Shown one piece after another: positions 43,583-53,946 of a stretch of DNA of 64,000 nucleotides (position 1 is its first letter; every line of letters starts with the position of its first letter). The DNA lies in contig CAZMBE010000006.1 in NCBI GenBank assembly GCA_964564625.1, positions 60,424 through 124,423 on the forward strand, written 5' to 3'. Made by a program: the position numbers and the translations under genes. Origin of the DNA: UBA2185 sp964564625 (GTDB lineage Bacteria > Desulfobacterota > Syntrophia > Syntrophales > UBA2185). Below the pieces are notes generated by a model. It saw only the letters and a list, made by a program, of their open reading frames with translations, made no database searches and was not told where the DNA came from.

Positions 43583-45097
43583 TTATTTGGCTGACTGGTA
43601 GCCCTGATCCCAATCGAATCCGGAGAATTCGCCATGCAACCCCATCTTGTAATTTCGTCTGTCAGAATAGGAGGGATATCGCCTGGTTTTCCCTTCCACC
43701 GGCAGCATGGAGACGGGGAATTTCGGAGCCAGCAGACCGTTTTCGTGGGCCGCCTTCTCCAGCATTTCCCGGTCATCGGGATGGGCAATGGAGATCAGCG
43801 CCGCTGCCCTTTCATAACCGCTCAATCCCCTCAAGTTCACGATGCCGTACTCCGTGCAAATGTAATTCGATAACTGGGCCGGTACATCCACCGTTGATCC
43901 TTCGGGCAGGAAGGGAACGATCCTCGATGTGCCGTGCTTGCTCCTCGCCGTCATGGAGGCGACGCCGCGCCCTCCTTTCGACTGGGCGCAGAAGGCAACG
44001 AAATGGAAGTAACCGCCGGTACTCGAAATCGGGCGTTTTTCATAGAAACCGGAGCACTGCTGGCCGAGAAGGTCAACGGCCACGCAGTTATCAATGGCGA
44101 TCATGTTGTCGAGCCTGCTGAGATTATGCAGGTTATTGGTGTAGCTGATATCGTAGACCGCCAGGTTCTGGTTCCGGTGGATTGTGTCATAGTACCACTT
44201 TACGTCCACGGGGAAGGCAAAGGTATAGACACTCTTGCCGCGGTCGGCGGGGAGGGTCTTGTACGCGTTGGTCACCTGGCCCGATTCTATCATCTTGATG
44301 AGGCCGGCATTGAGCATCTCCGTGTGGATGCCGAGATCCTTGAATCCCGCATCGGCCATAGCGCCGACACATGCGGAGGGAAGGGAACCGATTCCGAGCT
44401 GGATGATGTCCCTGTCTCTCATGATCGTCATGATATGCTTGGCAATGGCCTCTTCCTCGGGCTTTGCCTTAATGGCCTTTTCATTGATCTGGGGCCATTT
44501 ATATTTCTCGCAATCCACCTCGACCCAGTAGTCGATTTCATCGATATTGATGGTGTTGAAACGGCCGCCTTCGGCCCAGGGATAATCTGCGCGAACCTCA
44601 ATGACTTTTTTCTTTGCGCACTGACTGAAGATATTGGCGTTGTTGGTGCCGTACGCGAAATTGGCAAAGCCGCGCTCATCGAAAGGCGATGCGGCATTCC
44701 ACCACCAGTCAAACCCGCGGTTTTCCTTTAACGCACTGGTGAAGCGATAATGGCAGAACCACATGCCCATCGCCCATCCCCAATGAGCCCAGTCGCTCAC
44801 ATTATTCGTATCCCTGGCCTTGCGGTTCCAGGGGAAGAAGAAATATTCATGGATACAGTGAAATTCCTGCAGGGGGTCAACCTGTTGAAATTCGGGGTGG
44901 GGGAAGAAGCTCGCGTATAACCAGAGTTCAATGTCTTTCAGCGTGGGGCCGATCCTCTTTGCCAATTCCTTCATACACTCTGTTGAATCGCCTCCAACCG
45001 AACCCGGCTGGATCCAGTCTCCGGATTTGACCATATCCAGAATCTGCTGGGTCGTTCTCTTCTTATCACGAATCTTCTGTTGAATAGGTGTCGTCAT
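43583..45097 (-). CDS. acetyl-CoA hydrolase/transferase family CoA-transferase
   Basis: A 504-residue protein with AAGGAGG before the ATG. It belongs to the Cat1/4-hydroxybutyrate CoA-transferase group: QLGIGSLPSACVGAM, the catalytic Glu in LGIHTEMLNAGLI, and YGIVNLRGLSGYERAAALISIAHPDDR. It would move CoA between an acid and acetyl-CoA or another acyl-CoA, activating the substrate of the dehydrogenase encoded next. Co-transcription with that gene is inferred from the 145-base same-strand gap. Confidence 0.88.
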   Translation of the reverse strand: MTTPIQQKIRDKKRTTQQILDMVKSGDWIQPGSVGGDSTECMKELAKRIGPTLKDIELWLYASFFPHPEFQQVDPLQEFHCIHEYFFFPWNRKARDTNNVSDWAHWGWAMGMWFCHYRFTSALKENRGFDWWWNAASPFDERGFANFAYGTNNANIFSQCAKKKVIEVRADYPWAEGGRFNTINIDEIDYWVEVDCEKYKWPQINEKAIKAKPEEEAIAKHIMTIMRDRDIIQLGIGSLPSACVGAMADAGFKDLGIHTEMLNAGLIKMIESGQVTNAYKTLPADRGKSVYTFAFPVDVKWYYDTIHRNQNLAVYDISYTNNLHNLSRLDNMIAIDNCVAVDLLGQQCSGFYEKRPISSTGGYFHFVAFCAQSKGGRGVASMTARSKHGTSRIVPFLPEGSTVDVPAQLSNYICTEYGIVNLRGLSGYERAAALISIAHPDDREMLEKAAHENGLLAPKFPVSMLPVEGKTRRYPSYSDRRNYKMGLHGEFSGFDWDQGYQSAK

Positions 45098-45884
45098 AGT
45101 GATTCCCTCCTTAAATCAATGTAATTTTATTCCATCAATATGAATTTATTCAGCTATTCTGGCACACCACTTGAAGTTACAATATTTTTATCCCGCATAA
45201 ATCTTTCCGAAGAAATGAATTTCTAAAATATGCAAGCTATTCGTGAGCGTTGAGAACATATTCCGCCCGCCTACTGTGGAATTGACAAGGTTCATGGGGC
45301 GTCTGTGCATAGTTGCAACGGTATGGCAGTTCAAAATCTTGATGGTAACCCGTAAAAAATTATTCTCTTTGTCAACGCGTTAAGCTGGGCTTTCAGTTTT
45401 TTCATCTATCGCGAATGCCATGGCATATCGCATACCATGATTGATTTTTCAAGCATAAGTAACGAAATAGGGCAATTTTCCAGAAACGTTGCCATTTTTT
45501 TCAGGATTCAAGGGGTTGAATCGGGTGCAGGTACGATGCGAGCTATGTCTTCTCTCCCGGGTAGAAGGAAAAGACGGTCGGAAAGGGGTTCTCTTCCAGG
45601 GCCATCATGCACGACCGGCAGGTATGTCCAGAATGGCTTTGACAGGAAGGGGCGTGATGTACCCGAAGGCAGCCCGCTTTTTGGGATGTAACGACCGTTG
45701 TATCGCAAGAACCGGGCATCTTATGAAATCGATAATGGATGTGACCTGCTATGGGAGGCCAAAAGGACAGACTGGAACAGAGCTTCGTGACAAAAACATA
45801 CAGTGCCGTTTTCAGTCAGTCGTTGTAAGGAATGGTTTCCGTCATTACAATCCTTTATGATATAGTAAGGTCAATAGTACAACC
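45098..45884. other. 790 bp without a recognisable gene
   Basis: Short frames on both strands lack ribosome binding sites and family resemblance. The stretch separates the fatty-acid genes from the TIR/protease block and contains no tRNA or integrase, so it does not show how that block arrived. Confidence 0.4.
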
Positions 45885-48694
45885 CTATTCTCCCAGGGCC
45901 AAGAGTGTACCTTTCAGCTCCCGCAGAGCCCTGAGCCCTTTTTTCAGCATCCCTTTATTCGGGGCCTCAGAAATCATTTTGATCAGGAACTCAAGATGAC
46001 CAATCACGGAGCGGAACTCCCGGGGACTGGCGCCGCGATCCCTGGCGTGTTGATATCCTGTAAAGATTTTCTGGCCGGCCTGATCCAGACTGTCATGGGC
46101 CAGGGCGCAAATCATGTTCGCCTCAGTTTCTACCAGGCTGTTCCAGAAATCCGGGGCGTCTTTTTCTTTTTCAGCCGCTGCCGCCCGGGCCTTATCACAC
46201 CATGCATCAATCTCTGAAAGAAGTTTATCCGAAAGTATCTTGCTGCTTCCTTCACCGTACAACTCATTCAGGATTTCAGCAACGAGCCAGTTTAGCAGGG
46301 AATAAGTGTCAAGCGTGCCCTTGCCATCCCTGAAAGCCAGTTCATGCGATTCTTTGTAGCATGCCGCCATGGACTCCAGGGCTTTCTTTCGATCATCACC
46401 GGCGGAGATATGCGCAAGCCTTTTATAGGCGCTGCCTGACAGGCTTAGACGTTCCGGAGTAGAGGCAAAGGATCTGAGGAGTTCAAGTTCTCGGATTGCG
46501 TCTTTGATGACCTCGGCGGGCTTATTCCCAAGGGGATCTTGCCGCTGAGATTGATACAGATTTACCGCCCACCTGGTTTTGAAGTTGGCCCGCTGTTCAA
46601 CAGCCCGCACCGTGAGATCTGCCGTGTTTGCCGCAACCGCCGTGTTCAGATAGCCGATTGCCTTTTCGAAATCTTCGATCTCCCCGAAGGCAAGCCCCAA
46701 CGCACAGGCAACATCCGCCCTGTTCAGCCATGACGGTTCGCCTCTTTTGATCATCTGATCGAGTTCTTCCTGGAAATATTTCAAATTTTTGTCTCCGGGC
46801 GACTTTACCTGGCTGGTTAAGTTTCCCAGATCCACTACCATTTCAACCGGGGCGATATAGTGTTTCACATCGGGGGTATCCGGCCCTTTATGACCAGGGG
46901 CTTTGCGCTTGGAAGCGTAGTAATCCGCCTGTGTATGGACAGAAACTTTCAGCCTGTAATCGGGATCCCCGTAACATTGATAGGCTCCCCAGGTATTGAA
47001 TTCGCGATGATCCGAGTGCGTTTTTTCGCGCGAAAGGCGGACGGACTCGCCAAACGGTTTGCCGCCCAGCATGGCGTGGTAAAACTCTCTGGCGAAGGTT
47101 TCCGCCGCTTCGTCGACGACAGCCCAGCCGGCAGCCACGACAGCCTTAACACCCATACGGATAAACTGGGCGGCAACGTTCGCCGCCAGTTTGTTGCGGT
47201 CTTTCCGAGGTGAATCCTGCTTGTTCTTATCGGTTCGCCCCAGATGGCAGCAATTGATAAAGACCAGTTCCGGCACATATCGCATCTGCTCGACATCGGC
47301 TGGGGTGAGAAAAATGTCCTCTCCGATGACCATACCGCTGATCAGGGCCGGTTTCTTACCCGGCGGGGATTTACCTCCCAGTTCTGAGGCCATATTGATG
47401 CCGGTGTCATGTCTTTCCTCATGCACACCATGGCCCGCAAGATGGAGAATGCGGTATTTCGTGGTATGAAGCGCTCTGACAATACTCAAGGCATCTTTTT
47501 CTATCTGATCTTCTACTATGAAGTCATGCTCGCGAAAGAGACGAGCCACCAGACGCGCCTCGGCCGCCGCGCCCGGAAGAGGTATAAAATTTGTCACGGG
47601 ATCACCCACAACAAAGATGGTGTCGTCACTTGTTGTATTCACGTGTTCGCGGAATTCTTTTTCCTTCGTCTCCAACTGGCGTATGACCCCAAACTCCACG
47701 GCCTGGGGAAGTTTGGACGCCCCAAAGCGGTCTTCAAGAAGTTCCCAGGGGTAATGTGCTGATTTTTCATCGACAAGCAAAACCATTTTAGGACGCTCTC
47801 CCACCTGCTCCTTAAGACGGTTGGGAAGGAGGAGTTCAAAAAGAGTTTTTGCCGTCTCGCTATCGTTATGGACATCGGTAATAGTCTCTTCAACAAATTT
47901 GTCAAGTACAGTGCGCTGAGGAGCCAGCAGACTCACCTCCGTCCGTGCCAATCCGGTTATGGAGTTAAAACGCAGGCCGCCGTCCTTGTCACTGAGGATC
48001 TGGAGACGGTGCCACCACTCGGGATCTTCATCGCGATTCAGTCGGCGCAGGGCTCCTGTTCTTTCCCGCACGTGGTTATCACAGTCGAAGCACTCCCGGA
48101 GCTCCGTATCGCTTTTAACCTTGTTCAAGGCCCTTGCCGCCTGCAGGGCAGTGTCCTGCCATAATTCAACGAACTCCAATTCTTCGATTATGACGCTGAC
48201 GGTTTCTTTCTTATTCGGTACCACTGCCCGCAGAAGTTTGCGCACCTTCTGTGTTCCCTTCAGGATGGCGTAAACGGATTCTTCAATGGAAATACCGCCG
48301 TTGCCGGTGCCGATGAGCACAGATGTAATCTTCGCGGACCGCGGCTCTCCCGGAGCGGTGTGAAAGCGCTCATCGGAGCTCTCGGTTATAGCAAGGACAA
48401 ACGACGAAAGCGCGCCGGCGAAACTCGATGTGAGCTTCGCCGGACTCAACTTTCCCACCGGTCCAAGGCCGACAATGATGGCTCCGCCNNNNNNNNNNNN
48501 NNNNNNNNNNNNNNNNNNNNNNNNNNNNNNNNNNNNNNNNNNNNNNNNNNNNNNNNNNNNNNNNNNNNNNNNNNNNNNNNNNNNNNNNGCATTCCAGGCT
48601 TGCCGCGTTTACCGGGAGCGCCACCGGCAGCCTTGATAGGATTCGCGCCCGGAAATCTCTTCCCGCTTGACTTCTTGCCCATACGATTACCCAT
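45885..48694 (-). CDS. CHAT-domain (caspase-like) protease, interrupted by an assembly gap
   Basis: The frame is open from the gap to 45885 (857 residues from its first possible start) and enters the gap in the sense GGAIIVGLGPVGKLSPAKL. Beyond the gap MGNRMGKKSSGKRFPGANP, with AGGAGA upstream, is the likely start. The N-terminal part (SVLIGTGNGGISIEESVYAI) resembles the macro-like domain of M17 aminopeptidases. The CHAT domain has DDTIFVVGDPV, the catalytic His in RILHLAGHGVHEE and Cys in VFINCCHLGR. The last 300 residues are TPR-like helices. The frame does not match across exactly 100 N, so the true gap length differs. CHAT proteases act in immune and death pathways. Confidence 0.8.
48489..48588. 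other. assembly gap of 100 N
   Basis: An undetermined run inside the CHAT-protease gene. A round 100 usually marks a scaffold join of unknown size. Confidence 0.99.
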
Positions 48695-48804
48695 TTTTTT
48701 TCTCCTCTCCTGATACCACTTCACCGTCAATGAATATCATGCAGTGGCCTGACATTGATCCCCTCTTTGCGGGCCTCATCTCGCGCGGAGAGGGCCCTGA
48801 GGCG

Positions 48805-50094
48805 TCAACCCCTCCCCGGTCTTCGCATAGAGCTTATGTATCCCTGGAGAAATGTTTTCCAGGCGGTTTTCTTCGCGAAGTCAAGAGTGCCATAGAGTAT
48901 CGATATTTTCCCTTGGGGGAAATAAATCGACAAGCCCTTGGAATGTTCTACTGCTTTACCCTTGTAGCTGGATTTGATCACAAAGCCGTCGGTCTGGATG
49001 GCCTTCTTGACGGCGTTGCATGCCTCCTTGATTTCAGTCACTCCACTTTTTGCCTCAAGGAGATCGCAGAAGTCATACAGATCAATGTAGTCCGGTGTGT
49101 CATAGGCTTGTGCCTGGAGGCGGCATTCCACAATGGTCCCGCGTACAGTGGCATCCGGCAGATTACTGTTCAGTGCCTTGGCCAAGTGATCCACGGCGCC
49201 GGCAAGCAATCCTGATTTGGCAAGATCACAAGCGGACTGCGTTACCCCCGCATTCGCCGGATATGAAGCGATATATTCATTCACAATCGTAACAGCGAGT
49301 TCGTTCGGCGTCATCGCCGGCTTCTTCGCAAGCTTGGCCAATATCCGATCATAAGGCCAGCCGTCCCCCGGTTCGACCTCCTCGGACCCCACCATGAGCG
49401 ATACGCTGTCACGCAATTGGTATCCCACCTCCGCCATGTTCATCATGCACGCATCCATGCCCAGGATGTCAACCTTTGCCTTTAGCAGTTTTTTCGTCGA
49501 CGACAGAACCCGTTTCATCTCTATGTTGTCCAAAAAATCCTGAGCGTTGTCATCATACGCTATGCCCCGCGTCGTTAAAGCCTTTGTTATGGAGGTGCTG
49601 AAGAGGGAGCGTCGAAATTTCTTGCCGCCGATTGCCCGGATCCGACGGATGGATATGGAATCCTCTGTACCCCTTGTGGGGAGGACCACATCACCTCGTC
49701 TCCGTATATTCAGTTTCAGACTGTTCCGGGCGACACGATAGACATTCTCATCATCCCAACCGTTGCCGTGGTTCCACACCACAAGCAGGTAATGCCTGGC
49801 AGGGTAATGAGCAATACCCCATTTAATGAAATCATTGAGGACACGGGGATCACCCATATTTGTTTCGCCGAGACTGGCCACCTTATCCTTCGCCAGGGCG
49901 CCGCCTTTTTGAATGTAATAGCGGTTTGTGGCCATATCTTTGCCCTCCCTGTCAAACTGCACAATAACATTGATCTCTTTCGTTGAACCGACTTTCTTCA
50001 TTTCTTTGAGATCAACAACTCCTGCGCTATCCAGGTTATTGTCCCCGGCAAGATAGACCATGACTGTCCATTGTTTTTTCATCTCCTTAGCCAT
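48805..50094 (-). CDS. clostripain-family (C11) cysteine protease, cytosolic
   Basis: A 429-residue protein starting MAKEMKKQWTVMVYLAGDNNL with AAGGAGG upstream; a longer frame to 50244 has no such site. The caspase-fold clostripain core is complete: His109 in VVWNHGNGW and Cys216 in LGMDACMMNMAE, with GSEEVEPGDGWPY after it. These enzymes cleave after Arg or Lys. There is no signal peptide, unlike secreted clostripains, so it should act inside the cell. It lies between the CHAT protease and a metalloprotease gene. Confidence 0.88.
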   Translation of the reverse strand: MAKEMKKQWTVMVYLAGDNNLDSAGVVDLKEMKKVGSTKEINVIVQFDREGKDMATNRYYIQKGGALAKDKVASLGETNMGDPRVLNDFIKWGIAHYPARHYLLVVWNHGNGWDDENVYRVARNSLKLNIRRRGDVVLPTRGTEDSISIRRIRAIGGKKFRRSLFSTSITKALTTRGIAYDDNAQDFLDNIEMKRVLSSTKKLLKAKVDILGMDACMMNMAEVGYQLRDSVSLMVGSEEVEPGDGWPYDRILAKLAKKPAMTPNELAVTIVNEYIASYPANAGVTQSACDLAKSGLLAGAVDHLAKALNSNLPDATVRGTIVECRLQAQAYDTPDYIDLYDFCDLLEAKSGVTEIKEACNAVKKAIQTDGFVIKSSYKGKAVEHSKGLSIYFPQGKISILYGTLDFAKKTAWKTFLQGYISSMRRPGRG

Positions 50095-50240
50095 TTTTCC
50101 CACCTCCTTTTTATGATGTATGAGACTCTCCAGGGTATGCTTCGGCGTATCGACCTCACCTTCTGCTCTGAAGCTACATTCCTTTTTGTGCGTCAACACC
50201 CACACCGGATGCAGCCTTGGTGGCCAGGTTGGTCTTCCCT

Positions 50241-51266
50241 TCACATCTTTCGAACCTTTATTGAATAGTTTCCCATGCCGCGTTCGCGGTTGTAGTGTCG
50301 CACCTGCACAAAGTATTGGCCGGCAATGAGATTTGCGGCAATGCGCGCGTTCGTGCTGATTCCGCTGTCGTCGTCTTCAGCGATGAGGGCTGTTGCACTT
50401 CCCGGCCCGAAGAGTTTCATGACGACATCGGTCGGCCCCCGTGTGTCGATAACGTAGCGACCATCGGCAGCTGCGGTAAACTTGTAAAGGTCTTCCTCTC
50501 CTACCTGGCCGATTGAGGCCTGGGTGCGTAGCCGTGCGTTGACCTTGAGTTCGGTCGCATCGGGAATAGTAATACCCGTCTTGGGGTACATCTTCGCGCC
50601 GGCGATGAAGTCCTTGTCCAGACGTGAGAGGATATCGTTGGCCTTGGTGCCGACACCGTTCAAGGTCCATGAGGCAGGGAAGAAATAGAGCATGATTGAA
50701 TCAGGGTCGAAGGAGGTGCCGTTAATCTGATCCACGCTGTATTTGCGAAGAATATTATGACGGGTTGTCTCTTCGTCCCAGAAATTGGGCGACTTCGCCG
50801 CCTCGGCGATCACGACCTGCTCATTCCACTGGATGCCCCCGAAGGGACTTTGATGCTCGTGAGCCAAACCTATGGCATGCCCAAATTCGTGGGCGGCCGT
50901 GCCGCCATCAAGAAAGCCGAGATTCATTGTTGCCTGGTTCAGCGGAATAGAGCGACAATCGGTGCCGACGTACGACCAGGCGCCGTCGCTGGGATCGAAT
51001 GTGATCCGTATTTCCGCGTTGGGAGCATTGTTGAAATCGAATGTAAGATTGGCAACCTGCTGCCACCAGCCCGCTTGTTCCCGCGCTTTTGACTGCTCAG
51101 CAGAGGTGCCACCCATGAATCGCACCTGAAGCGTTGTGCCGTTCATCCATGTTTTGCCGATCGGCGCTATGGCACGCGTACGGCCACGTACACGTTTGGT
51201 TGGTTGGAAACGCTTCAAATCATGGGGGAGAATACGATCAATACAAACTTTTGCCCTTGTGCTCAT
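50241..51266 (-). CDS. astacin-type (M12) zinc metalloprotease with C-terminal PPC domain
   Basis: A 341-residue protein starting MSTRAKVCIDRILP. The zinc signature HEFGHAIGLAHEH gives ligands His126, His130 and His136 with catalytic Glu127, the HExxHxxGxxHE pattern. The Met-turn is SIMLYFFPA. Residues about 235-341 form a pre-peptidase C-terminal beta domain (TQASIGQVGEEDLYKF, YVIDTRGPTDVVMKLFG). There is no signal peptide or obvious prodomain, unusual for a family whose members are secreted. It lies 146 bases upstream of the C11 gene. Confidence 0.88.
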   Translation of the reverse strand: MSTRAKVCIDRILPHDLKRFQPTKRVRGRTRAIAPIGKTWMNGTTLQVRFMGGTSAEQSKAREQAGWWQQVANLTFDFNNAPNAEIRITFDPSDGAWSYVGTDCRSIPLNQATMNLGFLDGGTAAHEFGHAIGLAHEHQSPFGGIQWNEQVVIAEAAKSPNFWDEETTRHNILRKYSVDQINGTSFDPDSIMLYFFPASWTLNGVGTKANDILSRLDKDFIAGAKMYPKTGITIPDATELKVNARLRTQASIGQVGEEDLYKFTAAADGRYVIDTRGPTDVVMKLFGPGSATALIAEDDDSGISTNARIAANLIAGQYFVQVRHYNRERGMGNYSIKVRKM

Positions 51267-51565
51267 GGTGCCCTCCTTTTTTTACATACAGTTGCTTGAA
51301 AATCCTGCCTTTTGATTCCCTAATATTTTTTATAGTAAAAATTAAAACATTATCTATACCAATGCTGGATCAGATCGAGGGATTCTAAATTGGTTGGTTG
51401 AAATCAACTGTTTCTTCATACTGGACTTGATTCGGTATCCAGAAACCGTGATAGTCCAAATGCCTGAAATTCGGCTCGTTGGCCGCAACGACAAGCCGCT
51501 ATGCGACAATTAAAAATCTCAGTTCGCCTAAAGGCGGGGAGTTTCCATCATCCTTGGAAGGGACA

Positions 51566-52342
51566 CTAATCGAGATCGAGGGAATCGATATAGCCGCCAG
51601 TGCGCCCGATCAGTTTTACACGGATCTTTTCACGGATCCCAGCCAGAACTTCTTCATTAATCGTAACCTTCCCGGAGCGGTGTTTGAGAGTCACTTTGTC
51701 GGATCTAATCTTAAAAAAAAGTATCTGGGTAAGAGTGGAATCCGCTTTAAGCCCGAATGCCATCAGAGAAACTATGAACTGTCCCGACATATCCTCCTCT
51801 GCGATCGCAATCTGGAATCTGGCCGTTTCAGCTGACCGGCTTTCCCGATCGAAGATCGTAATCCACGGGTTGCCCGCGTCCATGGACTTCATTGCCTCGA
51901 TTGTCGATACCACGACCGCCAGTGCCGTCGGTGTCCCGCCCAATAGGACCGCCGCAACTTTAAGAATCGCCTCATGGGCTTCCAATCCGTCCGCGCTCTC
52001 CTCATATGAAGAGAATCCCTTGTCCTGAATCACCCAACCGAGATTTGTTAATACATCAAAATAGGCGTCATACCACTCGAAAATCTTGCTTCGATCGTTC
52101 ACTTTGTGGTCCGCCGCCAATTGGGCCAACAAAGCGCAGTTAACAATGTCTTGGCGACACTCTGCTGATACGCCTTTTACAAAAGAGACGACCTCCGATC
52201 CGACCACCATGGCCTGGCTTTTGAGTGCATCGAAATCTACTTGCGGTTTTTTTTCTGCCGCTTTGAATCCGCCTCGGGTAATTGCAGGGAGTTTCAAATT
52301 ATCGAGAAATTTGTTCGCCGTGTTAACGTTTACTTTGGACAT
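51566..52342 (-). CDS. unknown protein of the TIR/protease block
   Basis: A 258-residue protein starting MSKVNVNTANKFLDNLKLPA with AGGAGGGGG upstream; the frame to 52375 was shortened for that reason. It is mainly helical, with a hydrophobic Ala/Val-rich segment (ILKVAAVLLGGTPTALAVVVSTIEAM) that could insert into a membrane, and a mixed C-terminal part. No family was recognised and no signal peptide is seen. Its place between the TIR-like and metalloprotease genes makes it a candidate effector or target, e.g. a pore-former, but that is a guess. Confidence 0.6.
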   Translation of the reverse strand: MSKVNVNTANKFLDNLKLPAITRGGFKAAEKKPQVDFDALKSQAMVVGSEVVSFVKGVSAECRQDIVNCALLAQLAADHKVNDRSKIFEWYDAYFDVLTNLGWVIQDKGFSSYEESADGLEAHEAILKVAAVLLGGTPTALAVVVSTIEAMKSMDAGNPWITIFDRESRSAETARFQIAIAEEDMSGQFIVSLMAFGLKADSTLTQILFFKIRSDKVTLKHRSGKVTINEEVLAGIREKIRVKLIGRTGGYIDSLDLD

Positions 52343-52383
52343 TTCCCCCTCCTTTTTAAGAAAATATACTTTCACGTAATCCC

Positions 52384-53712
52384 TTACATGTTCACTTTTC
52401 TCTCAAGTTCCTGCTCTATCTCCATTGCCCACTGAATCTTCTCACCGCGACGCTCCCTTGTCTCGCGGATCAGGCGCAGATTGCGAGCCGTCGTCTCCGG
52501 TTCCCATCTCTCACGGACTGCCGCGAGAGAATCCCCTAGGGCCTGAACAGCCTTTTCCTCATCCTTTGCAAGCACTGCCAGTTCCAAGAGTGTTGCGTAA
52601 TCCCAGTAGTCGGGTTTTCCTAAAACGATTTTGCGCTCCACGGCGTATCGGATCACAGGGATTATCTGTTCTTTTCTTTGGTCTGGCGGTTCTTTCAGTT
52701 CCATAAGCGTGACGGCATTGACACCCGGATAGGCATCTCGCCAGTCTGCCTCAAAGCCTTTGAGATAGGTATCGATGGCCTTGTCGAGAAGGCCACGGGC
52801 CAAAATTTCCTTGCCCTTCTTCAACGCAGCCTCCCACCTGTCTTTGTAAACCCTGCCGAGTATACCATAGGTCTCGCTGCTTGGTCCGCGATTGGCAATC
52901 AGATCGCGTAGTACCATCTCCGCCTCGTCTCCCTTTCCCGCTCGGTTCATAGCAAGAGCAATCTGTTCCTGCACCATGACCGTTGAAGCGAGCGGCGGCG
53001 GCATCTTTTTGGCCAGATCGATCATCTCCTGCCATGCCTTGACCGCCCGGTAGGAAAGGAAGAGATCAACCACAACACCTCCCTCGACATTCTTGATATC
53101 ACCAAGGTCCTGTTCAATTTGTTTCAGTTCCGGAAGGCCCTTTTTCCTCGCCTCGGCAAGCTTGTGTTTCATGTCCATCGAGTACTCTACCTGTTCTCGG
53201 AAAATGTCGGTTTTTGCATGGTCGATTGTTGGAATACCCTTGATGAGGTCAAACGTATAGAGGGGACTGTCCGTTGCGGCATTCTTCGCATCGACAAGTC
53301 GTTGTGTCAGGCTGGCTTTGACGGTGTCAATATCTGTTGGTTTTCCGTCGGATGACAACCGGTAGGGTATCGCCCGGAGATAGGCTACATCAAAGGGCAG
53401 ACGGCTTCCTTCGGCAAAGAGAAGAACCGTGCTCCAGGGACGGACCGCGTGGCGAACGCCCAATTCATAAAACACATTCGCATTGGCCGTCGTCAGATCC
53501 GCGACGGCATATTCACAGAGCATCAGACGCTCAAACATGGGCTTGTGGATGATCCCGCCCGTTATCTCTTCATCGGCGCGGATCGGCTGGAACCCGGCAG
53601 CTGCTATGGCAGGAGCGATAAGGTCATGGTAGACGGCATCGAAATCAATGAGACCACCCCCTGTGTCTGGCTTTTTACCGAAAGGCATGAGTACAAAACA
53701 AAATGATTTCAT
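52384..53712 (-). CDS. TIR-like / nucleotide-binding domain with DUF4071-like TPR region
   Basis: A 442-residue protein. Residues about 1-150 (SFCFVLMPFGKKPD, then CEYAVADLTTANANVFYELG) match the TIR-related, nucleoside deoxyribosyltransferase-like fold found at the start of many predicted signalling proteins. Residues about 180-430 are helical repeats resembling the TRAF-binding region of MAP3K/ASK1 kinases (DUF4071): VYKDRWEAALKKG and AVTLMELK. It may sense or make a nucleotide signal and recruit partners. It starts 234 bases downstream of the TIR gene and ends 41 bases before the unknown gene. Confidence 0.72.
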   Translation of the reverse strand: MKSFCFVLMPFGKKPDTGGGLIDFDAVYHDLIAPAIAAAGFQPIRADEEITGGIIHKPMFERLMLCEYAVADLTTANANVFYELGVRHAVRPWSTVLLFAEGSRLPFDVAYLRAIPYRLSSDGKPTDIDTVKASLTQRLVDAKNAATDSPLYTFDLIKGIPTIDHAKTDIFREQVEYSMDMKHKLAEARKKGLPELKQIEQDLGDIKNVEGGVVVDLFLSYRAVKAWQEMIDLAKKMPPPLASTVMVQEQIALAMNRAGKGDEAEMVLRDLIANRGPSSETYGILGRVYKDRWEAALKKGKEILARGLLDKAIDTYLKGFEADWRDAYPGVNAVTLMELKEPPDQRKEQIIPVIRYAVERKIVLGKPDYWDYATLLELAVLAKDEEKAVQALGDSLAAVRERWEPETTARNLRLIRETRERRGEKIQWAMEIEQELERKVNM

Positions 53713-53946
53713 CTAACGTACCTCCATACGAACATCACATTATATTTATCTCTTTATACTCTTTGGATGCTATACTTACAAGTTCGTGGTGAAAACAGAT
53801 ATCCCGATTTGCCCAAGCCAAAATATAGCAAAATACGAAGAGTTAAGTTTTGATCCCTATCCCCTCTTTAATTTTATTATTTCATAAATACAGACTGTCC
53901 CTCATTAACGAATGATCAAGAAACATGATCACTACAACGTTCTCTG

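Noticed and set aside
45155..45175. TGGCAC-like word resembling a sigma-54 promoter
   Set aside because: The -12 half is TTGAA rather than TTGC and no gene follows on that strand.
45437..45860. Plus-strand frames in the gap before the CHAT gene
   Set aside because: No ribosome binding site, no recognisable motif, and unusual composition.
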